Below, piece by piece: positions 1-12,801 of a stretch of 64,000 nt of DNA (the stretch's first letter is position 1; each line of letters starts with the position of its first letter). The notes under the pieces are model-generated. The model had not been told where the DNA came from and ran no database searches. It saw only the letters and a list, made by a program, of their open reading frames with translations. The DNA is from Tetrahymena elliotti 4EA (taxonomy: Eukaryota > Ciliophora > Oligohymenophorea > Hymenostomatida > Tetrahymenidae): NCBI GenBank assembly GCA_000231825.2, contig JH720300.1, positions 137,343 to 201,342 of the forward strand, in the 5' to 3' direction. The position numbers and the translations under genes were made by a program.

Positions 1-633
1 GGTATTTCTTTTAAATGTTCAGAATAATTGTTTTAATCAAGATGTTATGATTGTGATTAAAATAACAAATTTAATTACTTTTATTAGATTTTTTCATGAA
101 AGTAGAATAAAATATAATTATAAATAATAATTAGGACTTAAAGTCACAATTATAATAGTTGCCAAATTTAAAATTGCAACTACTGTAAGAAGTAAAGCGA
201 AATAATTTATAATTTATTAGAAAAAAACATTAGTTTTAAAAAAGAACTCACTAGTAAGCTTTCTGATATTGTTAAGAATTTTGGATAAGAAAATAGACCA
301 AGAGAGAATACTATCTTTTATCCTAATAAAGAAAGAAATGAAATAGATCTTCATCAATTCCATTAATAATTAAGTTTAAACTAAAATAAGTTATAAAAAT
401 AAAATAGCTTTATTGATATCCGCTAAAAAATTCATGAAATTGAAAAATTACTGAAAAAAAATTCAATAAAATTATCTTAAGAAAATCAATAGGTTGACGA
501 ATAACTCTTCTGTTATGACTTCGATTAATAGACTAACTTTATTTATTATTATCCATTATCAAATATTGAAAATATAATTTAGCAATTTAATGCAAATAAC
601 ACAAATTTTATTTTGAAACATAGAAAGAGCTGA
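1..633 (+). CDS. C-terminal end of potassium channel paralogue 1 (5' truncated)
   Basis: This is the last exon of a gene whose body lies before the window. Base 1 looks like the last base of the previous exon, a GT donor follows at 2-3, the acceptor ends at 134 and the final exon is 135-633, closed by TGA at 631-633. Its protein aligns residue by residue with the last exons of the channels ending at 6048 and 11705. Shared features are an N-terminal cysteine cluster of the form C-x4-C-x2-C followed by KKQSE, a basic/asparagine-rich linker, a short coiled segment (IDIRQKIHEIEKLLKKNS) and the motif YDFD followed by a YYP near the end. The function of this tail is unknown. By position it is the cytoplasmic end of a voltage-gated channel. 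Identity as paralogue 1 of the tandem family is certain; being a functional gene is inferred. Confidence 0.75.
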
Positions 634-1873
634 CTACTACTTACAGCTTCAAATTCCTTTATTTTTCTATTGCTTATATTTTCATAATTCAAATGTAATT
701 GTAAGAGTGAAATACCCTCATTTGCTATTTAATTTTTTCTTTTTTAAAAATTTGTTTTTTAGAAAAATATTTAGAAAATTTTTAAGACTATATTTTCTAG
801 ATTAAATTAAGTACATTTAAATATCTGATTTATTAATAAACCTTTACTTGAATGGTAGCTATCACTCTATTTTGCAATAAATAAGAAGATAAAAAATCTA
901 AGAATTGATTGAGCCAATAGTAAAATAGTAATTAAAAGTAGAGAAAATGACATTTAGTTTATAATATAAATTTCAAATAATTTTTTTCATAAAATAATAT
1001 TAAGAAATAAATTTGCTATCTTTAATACAAATTTGATTGTTTTTTAGGAATTGCTTTAAAGTAAATATTTGAACATTTGTGAAGATAGTTATGCATTCAT
1101 AAATATGACTAAATAGTGATTATTTTTTAATTTAATCATAAATTGTGTGTATCAAAACATAAAAGGCAAGAAAAATAATAGGTGGGGAGATTATTTTTTA
1201 ATTTAATTTATGTTTGAAAGATAAAAATAGCAAATTAAAAGCAAGCAAGGTTTTTTAATTAAAGAGGATTAATCAGCAAAATATATCTATTTTTATTTTT
1301 CTTTGGTTAATAAAGCATGCTAATTTTTATTGTAAACAAAATAAAAGATAACTAAAAATTAAAGCGTAGAGTAGTGGATAGTTAAAATTATTAATTATAT
1401 CATAATACTAACACCACTTTTTCGTTTATTGAGTTCCTATATAATGTAGAAATTTCTAGAAAATTAAAAAAATATTATGATATGTGACATAATATAAATT
1501 ATTCTGATATCAACTGTGATATTCACAAACTTAATTTTTTTTTTCTCTAAATTCAAAATAATAATTTTCTTTTTTTTTGGTCGAATATTTGATTCAAATT
1601 TTAAATAACAATTAAAAATAAATACTTCTAAAAATATGTTTATTTTTGGACAATAAAATAAATAGGAGATAAGATATAGGAATATAAATTTAAGTTTTAA
1701 AATACTTTGTAAATTCATTTACTAAAGTTCATTTTATTCTGTAAATAGAACAAGAATTGATAAACACAAGAATTATATGAATTTTTATTTGAATTGAATT
1801 CTTGTTTCTTTTTATATTTATTTTAACACAAAATTATCAAAAATTTAGATTAAAAAAACTAGAGTTTTAAATC
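634..1873. other. intergenic spacer between channel paralogues 1 and 2
   Basis: AT-rich non-coding DNA. Its distal half (about 1100-1873) resembles the spacer before paralogue 3 (about 6850-7581), so the 5' flank was copied together with the gene. No open frame with coding character was seen. Confidence 0.6.
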
Positions 1874-4800
1874 ATGAATGAAATAATATAAAGTAAAAAA
1901 AACGAAACTACTAAAGAGGAAAATGAAGACTAGTTATACTTAAATGCTTCTAAACTGGAAAAACTTTTAACAAATAACCTACAAAGTGAAACCGAATACC
2001 ATAATTTCACAGAGAATGAACCTAACTTAAACTAAAAAGAAAGGATTAGACACCCATTTATAATAAGAATCAACAATTAGTAGTAGGACTAAAACCTTGG
2101 AGATTAATCACCTTCCTTGCAAAATTTTCCCTCAATGCAGTAAGTTAGCTAGAAACTAGTAAGTCGAAAAATAGCATTGGACATGAACAGAGAAGAAAAT
2201 AACAATTCAATTTATTAAGATCCTCTAAAAGGTTTTCTTTTTATTATCTTTACCTATACTAAATAACTTACCATTAAATTGTCTAAAATAATTTAAAACC
2301 AAATTGTTTGATAATTAAATATTAGAATTTACATAGAATCAGAAGATTTATTTCTTTAAAAAAATATTTTCAAAAAATTTACAAAAAACAAATATTATGA
2401 TATGCTTTTTAATATATTTTTTTTTTAAATATTAATTACTTCTACTTTCTTTTAATAATTTTTTCTTTTTTAATAAAGGGGGTAAAACTACTGAAAGTTT
2501 TATTAATAATTAAAGCGAATATTAAGATAAAACAGAATGCAATTAAAATATACTATATGATATTATTGCAGAATCTAGTAAAGATTAATCTTAGAGTTTT
2601 CAATCTGATTATTTTTAGAAAAGTAACCTTAGCGCTATAAAGAAGTAGAAAAGCATTACTTTACATAAATTTAATATTTTGCAAGCTAACTAGATTGAAT
2701 ATAAAAAAAAATAAAATTTTACAATAGATGATACTTTAAATGGATAAAAAAATAGAACAAAGTTAGATTATTCCTTAGCTATATCAGGGACCACTCACGA
2801 ATTAAAGTATTTTAAAAAAAGAAATAACCTCATATATATGGATTATAAAACTTAAAAAAATATTTGGAAGACAAAGTGGTTTTAAATCACTTCTTTGATA
2901 AGCAAAATGAAAAAAATAGCTCATAACAGTTCCCTGTTTTTTAGACCTAATGAATTAAGTGCCCTATAAATTAAACTAATAAATGATGTATCTAGCAACT
3001 AAGTTGCTTTAAAATTTTCTAGTTTTTCAAAATAAAAATTCGGATCTTTACTTTCTTATTAGAATTTCTAGCATTTTATCTCATTTAAAAACTATAGAAA
3101 ATTTGTGAAGTTAATTTTAAAATATTTTGGATGCTTTATCGAAATGTATCAACTCATTAAGAAGGTTGTTAAAAACTACGGAATTAAATTACTCAATTTG
3201 TTACCTCTTTTTCATGACTTCTCTTTCTTGTATATCTTATGGCAACTTGTGATATGTTTATCCTCATCTCTCCTTTTTATATACATTCCATTTGAGTATT
3301 CATTTTAGATAGAAAGAAGTTAGTTCTTTGATTTCTATTTCAGATATTATTGTTCTATTATATTTGGTTTAGATATCTTCATTAAATTTATTACAATATC
3401 CTCAGAACAAGGAACATTTACAGATCAGCACATTTAAGTCTTCTCAAATTATTTCAAGGGGTCATTCTTTGTTGACTTAATAAGCATATTGAGTCTTAAC
3501 AATAACTTCTTTGGCTTTTAGTTAACACAGTTTTTGTTCTTTCTAAGAATCTTTTCATCTTTTAGGATCTTAGAAATTATTCGAGAGCAGTTCCTACTAA
3601 AAATGAAAATGTTTGGTATTAAATTTGTTTCTTTTTTAATTAAGAATCCTTTCATTTATCTATCTTGAGCTTTTAAAGATAAATCAAATTCAATTTAAGC
3701 ATCATTAAATAAATTAAAAATTTTTTGATAATAAAGGTATTATCTCACTTCTCTATTTACTTGGGTAAGTCATTTATTTTGGACACTTGTTTACTTGTCT
3801 CTGGAATTACATAGGACTTTTATAACTTTAGGATAATTAAGGATGGATGGTTTTCTACAAGTTTTAAAATGAATCAATTGCTAATAGGTATGTTTAAATA
3901 TATTACTATGCAACAATTACTATGACTACAATAGGCTATGGAGATTTCACTGCATAAACTCATCTTGAAAAAATTCTTATGATATTTATTGCATTTTTTT
4001 CATGTGGCATATTTGGATATACAATCAATTCTATTGGTAAGAAAAAATATAATATTTAGTTATTTATTTATTTGTCAATACATTTTTATAGGTAATATTT
4101 TGTATGATTTTAAGCAGAGAAAAGATCTTTATCTGTAAGAGCTAGCGAAAGTTAACAAATACTTTAAGTAAAATAATGTAGAACTTGGGCTTTAATGTAG
4201 AGCGAGAAAATATATTCAATATTTATATAGTGATCAAAATAATGATAATATAAGTTCTATTAAATCTCTTTCTAATTTATCAGAGTATTTGTAAAAAGAA
4301 ATCCAAACTGATGTTTATATCAAAAAATTAAAGAAAATTAAAATCTTTTAAGAAATATTTACAGATGAAATCTTAGTAGAGCTTTCTCTTTAAATGAAAG
4401 AATCATTTTATTGTCATGATTAAAAGATTTCTTAGAGTGAAGAAGAAAATGAATAATTTCTTTACTTTGTCAATAATGGAATCATTTTAGAGTTTTGCCA
4501 ATATTAATAAAATACTATTATTAAGGAAATTCATGTAATCACTATTGATTTATATTTTTAATAATGCTTAATATTTTAAATTGAATTTAATAAAGGAGTA
4601 TAGTTAAGGATAATATTTTGGTTTGTTAGCATTTTTGTATGGCGATAATAGAAGGAAAGTTTAGTATAAAAGCATAGGAGTTTCTTCTATTTTAAAAATA
4701 AGCTATAGCAGTTTTGTTAGTGTCTTGAAGTAGCATAACCTTGCTTATGAAAAATTTTGTTTTGTAAGAGATGAAGTGAAATTTTCTAACAAACTGATGA

Positions 4801-6048
4801 AAATAAATTTTTATTGCAATTCATGCTAACAATAGAACCATGTAATAGAAGAATGTCCTTACTTATTTTATGAAGGGAAAAAGTAGATTATTCTAAGGAA
4901 TTACTTTAGATAGTAAGATAACAAATCAAAAAATTTCAGAAGATAGTCTACAACCAAATCTTATAATGCTTTACTCAATTTAAATTAGATATCTTCTTAA
5001 GCAGATAGATATTATATTTCTAATATGGAATATTTTTCTATGTGGGATTTGAGTGATGAATCAGGATTAGGAAGTGATGAAGAATTTTAAGACTAAGCAT
5101 AAATAAATTCCTCAAAAAAAGTTATTGAAAGATAAAAAAGCAACTAAGAGGCTTCAACTGATAAAAATAATACTCAAGGAAATAAAATAGATTCTTTTCT
5201 GTAGATTGAATAATACAAAGAACTTTCCATCTAATCTTTAAGTGAAAAATAAATCATAACTTAAGACAAAGAAAAAAGCCACAATTCTTAGAGTAAAAAA
5301 GATATTTTTATTCCACTTAATTATTCCTCATACATAAAAAATTATTAGAATTTCTAGAAAGATTATCAACTGACCTCATATAAGTACCAACAGAATTTTA
5401 AGGGAGATACATAAATTTGATCAAGAAAATAGATTCTCTTTTCAGGTAATTTACTTTTCACAGCATACTTCACAACAAAAATTAAAATTGAAAATATTCT
5501 TCCTTTTTCATAGTTTTAAGAATTAACAGGATAAATTGATTTAATTAATAAATAGGTCATAAAATCATAATTACAATAGCTGCTCAAATTAAAATTGTGC
5601 CTAATGTAAGAAATAAAGTGAACTAATTTACAATTTGATTGAAAAAAATGCCAGTAAAAATGAGAGAACCAGTAAACTATCAAACATTTTCAAAAATATG
5701 AACATGGAAAACAAACCAAAGAAAAATTCAATATTTTGTAATATTGATAGAAATGAAACAGAAAACGTTTCATTTACTAAACAGTTAAGTTTAAACTATC
5801 GTAAAATATAAAAAGAAACTGGCTCCATTGATATACGTTAAAAAATTAGTGACATTGAAAAAATGCTTTAAAAAAACTCTTTCAAATAATCACTATCAAA
5901 TTAATAAACTGATTAATAGCTCTTTAGTTATGATTTTGATCAACCTAATTATTTCATAATATATTACCCACACAGTAATATAGAAAACATAGTCAAATAA
6001 ATTAATATAATCATGTCAAATCGTAATTTACAACAACAAATGAATTGA
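1874..6048 (+). CDS. voltage-gated / CNG-type potassium channel, paralogue 2
   Basis: Predicted 1174-residue channel in the cell or ciliary membrane. Seven exons fit in phase: 1874-2231, 2479-3615, 3737-4036, 4092-4534, 4596-5292, 5349-5445, 5556-6048. Residues 1-280 are a Q/N-rich cytoplasmic N-terminus. Hydrophobic S1-S4 helices follow, with an S4-like FLRIFSSFRILEIIRE segment. Exon 3 encodes S5, the pore and S6 with the K+ selectivity filter TTIGYGDF near residue 564. The C-terminal cytoplasmic part (from about 600) begins with a helical linker like the C-linker of CNG/HCN channels. It continues into a region where a cyclic-nucleotide-binding fold would lie (YFGLLAFLYGDNRRK), but I cannot identify a classical phosphate-binding cassette. 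Near 819 is CNSCQQQNHVIEEC, spaced C-x2-C-x4-H-x4-C like a zinc knuckle. The first intron starts GTTTTC, an atypical donor also used by paralogue 3. K+ selectivity is well supported; the ligand is unknown. Confidence 0.9.
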
Positions 6049-7581
6049 TATTTTTTTTTAAATTGTTTTTATATTTTTAAAGTTGTTTTTTATTTATTAT
6101 AATTAATACCTAATAAATATCTCTTGTAAAAAAATTATTTTATTTTTTTTAAATCCTATCAACCTACTATTTTCTTAGCTATCACTTATATTTATCTTTC
6201 TCTTTTAATGATGGATATAGGTTATTACCAGGTTAATATGAGCGACTTTGTTGTTTTTGGGGAAATTCTTGATTAATCATAGATCCTCATAAAAAAGGCA
6301 GGGACTTTTTAAAATACACTAGTTATTTATTAATAGTTTAAGGTTTATGATTGAATTGAGAAAATAAAAATTTGACAACTTGTAATATTTTTTTGAAGTG
6401 TTTTTTTTAATAATAATTGAAATCTTTCAAATTTATTGTTATATTAGTTCATTTAAAATGAATATCAAAAACGATTCATCATTCTTTTAAGCAGTAGATA
6501 ATTAAATAGTTGATTTATTGAATCAATAGTGCTTTAAGTAAAGTTAAATGAAAAATAGTTAATTAACATTATTTGTGACACAACTAATACTAAAACACTT
6601 TTAATAATTAATTTTAAGAATTTTTGTTAATTTTTTAAATACTTGTTAATACCTTGATAATTTGGTTGTTCTAAGAATGTTATAATTTTAAAAAGATAAT
6701 TCAAAAATATGAAAATACTTAAATATCAAAGAATAAAAAAAATCAATTTACTGAAAATACAAAAAAGTTAAAAATTTTATTGTTTTTACAAAATTTATTT
6801 TATTTGTTTATTTTTATTTAATTTGTGCACTAAATTTTTTTTTTTTCAAACCTCTGCATAGATCATAGTTAGAATTCAAAAAATATTGATGGGATGAGAG
6901 ACTATTTTTTGTAATAGTTATGATTTATTTCAAAGATAAAAATAAAAAAATTGTATGAAGTTTTCTTTAACTAAAGGGGTAAAAGGAATTTTATTTTCTT
7001 ATTTTTAGTGTAAATAAACAAATTTAATTTTTATGTCAAATAGAACTAAAAATAATAGCATTTTAATAGTTTTTGAATAATTTAGCATTTAATTTCATCA
7101 AAGCTTTCTTTAAAAACAAAAAACTTTTTACTTTGTTGAGTTTTATTATAACTTCGAAATTTCTGGAAAGCCTTTTAAATTGCATTAAATATGATAATAA
7201 ATGCAAAATCTAAATACATTTTTATTTGAAGCCTCACTGATCAAAAGCTTTTATAATTTGTTTTTTCCCTAAAAATGTTAGAATAATTTTATTAATTAGT
7301 TGAATACTTAAGAATTATTGTAAAAAATGCCACGCTGAAAGGAGCAAGAAAAATAATTAATTCTCAAATAAAAAATAAAAATGAGAAATATTCGAGAAGA
7401 TTTAATTTTAAAATACTTTATAAGCAAGCATGTTTTATAAATTTGGTTTATTCTACCAAAAAACACTGAATAAAATTAAAATTATCATATAAATTAGATC
7501 AATTATTCTTTGATTTGAATTATTGTTTTTTGTGTTATTTGTTTTAACAAAAATTTATCAAAAAAGCCAGATTTACATATT
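6049..7581. other. intergenic spacer between channel paralogues 2 and 3
   Basis: AT-rich, no coding signal. Part of the ~5.5 kb duplicated unit: the stretch from about 6850 to 7581 resembles about 1100-1873. Confidence 0.6.
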
Positions 7582-10500
7582 ATGAATCAAATTGTTTAAA
7601 ATTAAATTCATTAGAAAAGCTAAGAGGAAAATGAAGACTAGCTAAGCTTAAATACTTTCAAAAAAAAAAGTAGACTATTTACAAATAATCTTTTGAATGA
7701 AAACGAAAACTAAAGTTCAATTGAGAATGAGTCTTAGTTAAATTAAAGAGAATAGGCTAGACATCCATTTGTATTGAGGATCAATAATTAGCAATAGAAT
7801 TAAAATGAAGGTGATCAATCTAAGTCTTTGCAAACCTTTCCATTATCATAGTTGTCTAGCTAGAAACAAATCAGTAGAGTACAAGATATGGCAAGAGAAG
7901 AAAATTGCAATTCAATTTATTAGGATTCATAGCAAGGTTTGCTTTTATTATTTTTCACATAGAACAACTTTCTTTAAGATAAAATGAAATTATTTCAAAA
8001 ACCAAAAAGTTTTTTGAAAATTTGATTTATTTTATTTGAAGTATTATATCAATAAAAATATGTTTAGTTTAAAATAATTTCTATTCTTATTTTAAACTAA
8101 ATATTTTAATTCATTTTTAAGAGCTGAGCTGTTATTTAGTTTTTTTACTTCTACTTTGTTTTAATAATTTACTCTATATAGGTGGGAAAACAGCTGAAAG
8201 TTTTATTAATAATTAAAGTGAATTTCAGGATAAAACGGAGTGGAATTAAAACATACTATTCGATATTCGTGACTCTAATGGAGATTAACCATCTAGTTTT
8301 TAAGTCGATTAAATTTAGAAAAATAGTCCTTTTAGTTTAAAGAGGTAGAAAAGTTTTAGCATACAAAAGTTCAACATTTTATAAGCTCAGTAGCTTGAAT
8401 ATAAGAAGAAGAAAAACTTTACAGTTGATGAAACTAATAATTTACCAAAACAAAGAATTAAAATGGAGTAATCTTAACTTATAAATGTAGCTGAAAATGA
8501 ATAAAAGAACTATAAAAAAAGAAATAATCTCTTGTTGATGGATTATCAAACTCAAAAAAATATTTGGAGAACGAAATGGGTTTAAATTACTTCTTTAATA
8601 AGCAAAATGAAGAGAATAGCTCATAACAGCTCTCTATTTTTTAGGCCTAATGAATTAAGTGATCTGTAAATTAGATTAATTAATGATGCTTCTAGCAACC
8701 AAGTTTCTTTGAAATTCTCTAGTTTTTCAAAATACAAATTAGGATCTTTTCTTTCTTATGAGAATCTCTAAAATATCATTTCATTTAAGAATTATAGAAA
8801 AATGGTCAAGTTCATTTTAAAATATTTTGGATGCTTCATCAAAATGTATAAGCACACTAAAAAGATTATTAGAAATTATGGAATTAAAATACTCAATATG
8901 TTACCTTTATTTCATAATCTGTCTTTCTTTTATATATTATGGGAGTTTGTTATTTGCTTATCTTCATCACTTCTTTTTATTTACATCCCTTTTGAGTATT
9001 CATTCTCCGTAGTAAGAAATGAGTTCTTTGATTTTTATTTTAGATATTTCTGCTAAATCATATTTGGGCTAGATATCTTCATTAAATTCATAACAAAATC
9101 ATCTGAATAAGGAACGTTTACAGATTAACATATTTAGGTTTTCTCAAATTATTTCAAGGGATCCTTTTTTATTGATCTTGTAAGCTTATTTTGTATAAAC
9201 CATACCTTCTTTGGTTTCAAATCCACTTAATTTTTATTCTTTCTAAGAATCTTTTCATCTTTTAGGATCTTAGAAATTATTAGAGAGCAATTCTTACTCA
9301 AGATGAAAATGTTTGGTAAAAAAAATTATATTTTTTAACTTAAAATTAAAATTATTTAATTAAAATATTTTGATAATAATAAAGGTATTATTTCGCTTCT
9401 GTATCTATTAGGGTAAATAATTTTTTTTGGGCATTTATTTACCTGTCTCTGGAATTACATAGGACTTTTGTAACTTTAGGATAATGAAGGATGGATGGTA
9501 TTCTACAAGTTTTAAAATGAATCAATTGCTAATAGGTATATTTAAATATATTACTACGCAACCGTTACTATGACTACTATAGGCTATGGAGATTTCACTG
9601 CATAAACTCAACTAGAAAAAATTCTTATGATATTTATTGCATTTTTTTCTTGTGGTATATTCGGATACACAATCAATTCAATAGGTAAATAAAATTATAA
9701 ATAACTCTGTTTATTTATTTTTAAATGAAAATAGGTAACATTTTGTATGATTTCAAACAGAAAAAAGATCTTTATCTGTAAGAGCTAGCTAAAGTAAATA
9801 AATACTTTAAGCAAAATAATGTTGAGCTTGGGCTTTAATGTAGAGCGAGAAAATATATTCAATATTTATATAGTGATGAAAATAATGACAATATTAGTTC
9901 AATAAAATCTCTTTCGAATTTATCAGAGTATCTATAAAAAGAAATTCAAACTGATGTTTATATCAAAAAATTATAGTAAATTAAAATCTTTGAAGAAATA
10001 TTTACTGATGAAATCTTAGTAGAGCTTTCTCTATAAATGAAAGAAGCATTCTACTGTCATGATCAAAATATTTCTTTGGCTGAAGAAGAAAATGAATAAT
10101 TCCTGTACTTTGTCAATAATGGAATCATTTTAGAATTCTTCCAGTATTAGCAAAATTGTATTGTGAAAGAAATTTAAGTAATTTTTTATTTTTAATAAAA
10201 ATTGAAATCATAAATTTAACGATAAAAATAAAGGAATATAGACAAGGATAATATTTTGGTCTGTTAGCATTTCTCTAAGGTGATAACAGAAGAAAAGTAG
10301 AGTATAAGAGTGTAGGTGTTTCTTCTATATTAAAAATAAGTTATAGTAGCTTTATCAATATCATAAAAGAGCATAATCTTGCTTATTAAAAATTTTGTTT
10401 TCTAAGAGATGAAGTGAAATTCTCAAATAAACTGATGAAAATAAATGCTTATTGCAATTCTTGCTAACAATAGAACCATGTAATTGAAGAATGCCCTTAT

Positions 10501-11705
10501 TTATTTTATGAAGGAAAAAAGTAGGTTATTCTAAGGAATTACTTTAGATAATAGGATAGCAAATTCAAAAACTTCAGGAGATAGTCTACTAGTAAATCTT
10601 ATAATGCACTTAAAAATTTAAACATGATATCTACTTAAGCAGATAAATATTATATTTCTAATGTTGAGTATTTTTCAATGTGGGATTTGAGTGATGATTC
10701 AGGGATAGCAAGTGATGGGGAGTACTAAGAGTAAACCTAAATAAATTCCTCCTCAAGAAGGTTTACGGAAAAAGAAAAAAGTAGCCACGAGGTTTCAACT
10801 GATAAAAATAATGGATAGACTAATAAAACAGATTCGTTTTTGCAGATTGATTAGTATAAAGAAATATCTATTCAGAATTTAAGTGAAAAACATATAACAA
10901 CTTAAGAAAAAGAAAAAAGCCATAACTCTCAAAGTAAAAAATTATTTTTTTCTATTTAATTTAACTAAAATTGAAAAATAATTAGAGCTTCTAGAAAGAA
11001 TTTCTGTTGATGTAGCTTAAATACCTTCAGAAAGTTAAGGGAAATACTTAAATTTGATCAAAAAAATAGATTTACTTTTCAAGTAATATTTCAAAATTAA
11101 AAGTTAATATTAATTATTGTTACCATTCTTTCTTTCTTTTTGTTTAAAATATTTCTGGTTTACATTTTGAATGCTTTTCAAATTTTCAAATTGTTATAAT
11201 TAAACTAATAAATAGGTCTCAAAATCACAATTATAATAACTGTTTAAACTAAAATTGTATTTAATGCAAGAAATAAAGTGAAATTATATATAGTCTGATT
11301 GAAAAAAACACTAACAAAAATGAGCGAACTAGTAAACTGTCGAGCATATAAAAGAATTTTAATGTTGAAAATAAGCCAAAAAAAAGCTCAATATTTTGCA
11401 ATTTTGACAGAAATGAAGTAGAGGTGAATTAATTAACTAAATAATTAAGCATAAACCAGCGTAAAATATAGAAATAAAGCAGTTTTATTGATATTCATTA
11501 AAAAATTGATGAAATTGAAAAAATGTTAAAAAAAAACTCATTAAAGTAATAATCATCATACCAGTAGACTGATTAATAGCTCTTCATCTATGATTTTGAT
11601 TAGCCTACATATTTTATGCTATATTATCCATAAGGCAACCTAGAAAATATTATTAAACAAGTTAATATTATTCTTCAAAATCGTAATTTGCAAATAATAA
11701 ATTGA
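7582..11705 (+). CDS. voltage-gated / CNG-type potassium channel, paralogue 3
   Basis: Predicted 1172 residues, intact. Exons 7582-7936, 8182-9315, 9385-9684, 9735-10177, 10234-10933, 10986-11082 and 11216-11705 match paralogue 2 exon for exon; exons 3, 4 and 6 have identical lengths (300, 443, 97 nt). It has the same six-helix channel core and TTIGYGDF filter, the same C-x2-C-x4-H-x4-C knuckle and the same final-exon cysteine cluster. The N-terminal 120 residues and the low-complexity tail diverge most, while transmembrane, pore and C-linker regions stay nearly identical, as expected for a gene kept under purifying selection after duplication. The start was chosen because MNQIVQNQIHQKS aligns with the start of paralogue 2. 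Six-frame reading with standard stops shows only fragments of it (for example the S1 region at 8802-9056), because the gene uses TAA and TAG as Gln. Confidence 0.9.
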
Positions 11706-12801
11706 CATACCTTTATTCTAAGTTAATAACTTGTATTTTTTAAAATATTTTTAACCTGTTTTATTAAAAAAAGGGATTATTTTTTAAAAACTATGTTAAT
11801 AAAATAATCAAAAAAAATTGATTTTTTTATTTAATAATTAAATATTATTTACCATTTTTTTGACCTATTTAGAGTCTTAAAACATTTCAATATTGAAAAG
11901 TAAAAAATGAAAAAATTGTTATTTTTAATTTAAGTGTTTGTGATTTTAAACTATATTATTTAATAAACTTCATATAATTTGTTATTCTAAAAAGTGATAA
12001 GAAATAATAATTTTAAATTAAGTGGAAATTTCGAGATAAATTTTTTTGGAAAATAAAAAATGTCTCATCCAAAATATTTGACTTTTTGAAGTATTTTTTT
12101 TTTGAGTTATTGTTTATTAAATTGAAACTCTTTATAATTATTAAATGTTTGTGATTTTCATTTTCAGAAACAAATTCATAATACCTTTAAAATCCTAATA
12201 TTAATAATACATTAAAACCAAATTTCTCCCAAAAAATAACTCTATTCTTTAATAAGCATGAAAAAATAAATTTACTTAAGGACCAATCCATAGTAAAAAA
12301 TGAAGTACTTCTAATGAATAATGTACTAACTTAAATATTTTTCCAAATGTATAGAGAATAAAATTTTTGTATATAAGGGTTGGGTTGATTACTGTTTACT
12401 TTAAAAATTATTGTTTTTAATAAGAAATTTATAGTTTTTAGTAAAAGAATAATGGTAAACAATCACATTTTATATATTGTGAGAAATAATTAATTTAAAA
12501 ATTATTTATAAGTAAATTTAACTCATTAATAATAAATGAATGAAAGAAAGAAAGAAACAATTTATTTTTACTTTTATGTTAATTTTTAAAAGAAAATAAA
12601 TGTAAATATTATTTTGCCAAACTTTTAAAATAAAATTTAAGAGAAAAAACAAATAAATTCCTTTAATTCATAACTATTAAGATTGATTTGAATTATTAAT
12701 TAATAAAGAATAGAATGCAAGATCGGCTTCAATAGAGATAATCTTTATAAGAGGGATTAATAAAATAAAAATAGCTTATTAAGTACAGAAGAATATGAAA
12801 A
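11706..12801. other. intergenic region
   Basis: AT-rich DNA after channel paralogue 3, with long A and T runs and a short GAAA repeat at about 12540-12558. No gene seen. Confidence 0.5.

Larger units (their letters stand above)
1..11705 (+). repeat. tandem triplication of a ~5.5 kb channel gene unit
   Basis: Stops fall at 633, 6048 and 11705 (5415 and 5657 bp apart) and starts at 1874 and 7582 (5708 bp apart). Exon positions, intron positions and 5' flanks correspond between units, whereas intron interiors and spacers have drifted. This shows direct tandem gene duplication with subsequent divergence. Confidence 0.85.

Noticed and set aside
1464..1718. Minus-strand 84-aa hydrophobic ORF in the first spacer
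   Set aside because: AT-composition product; not conserved in the homologous spacer before paralogue 3.
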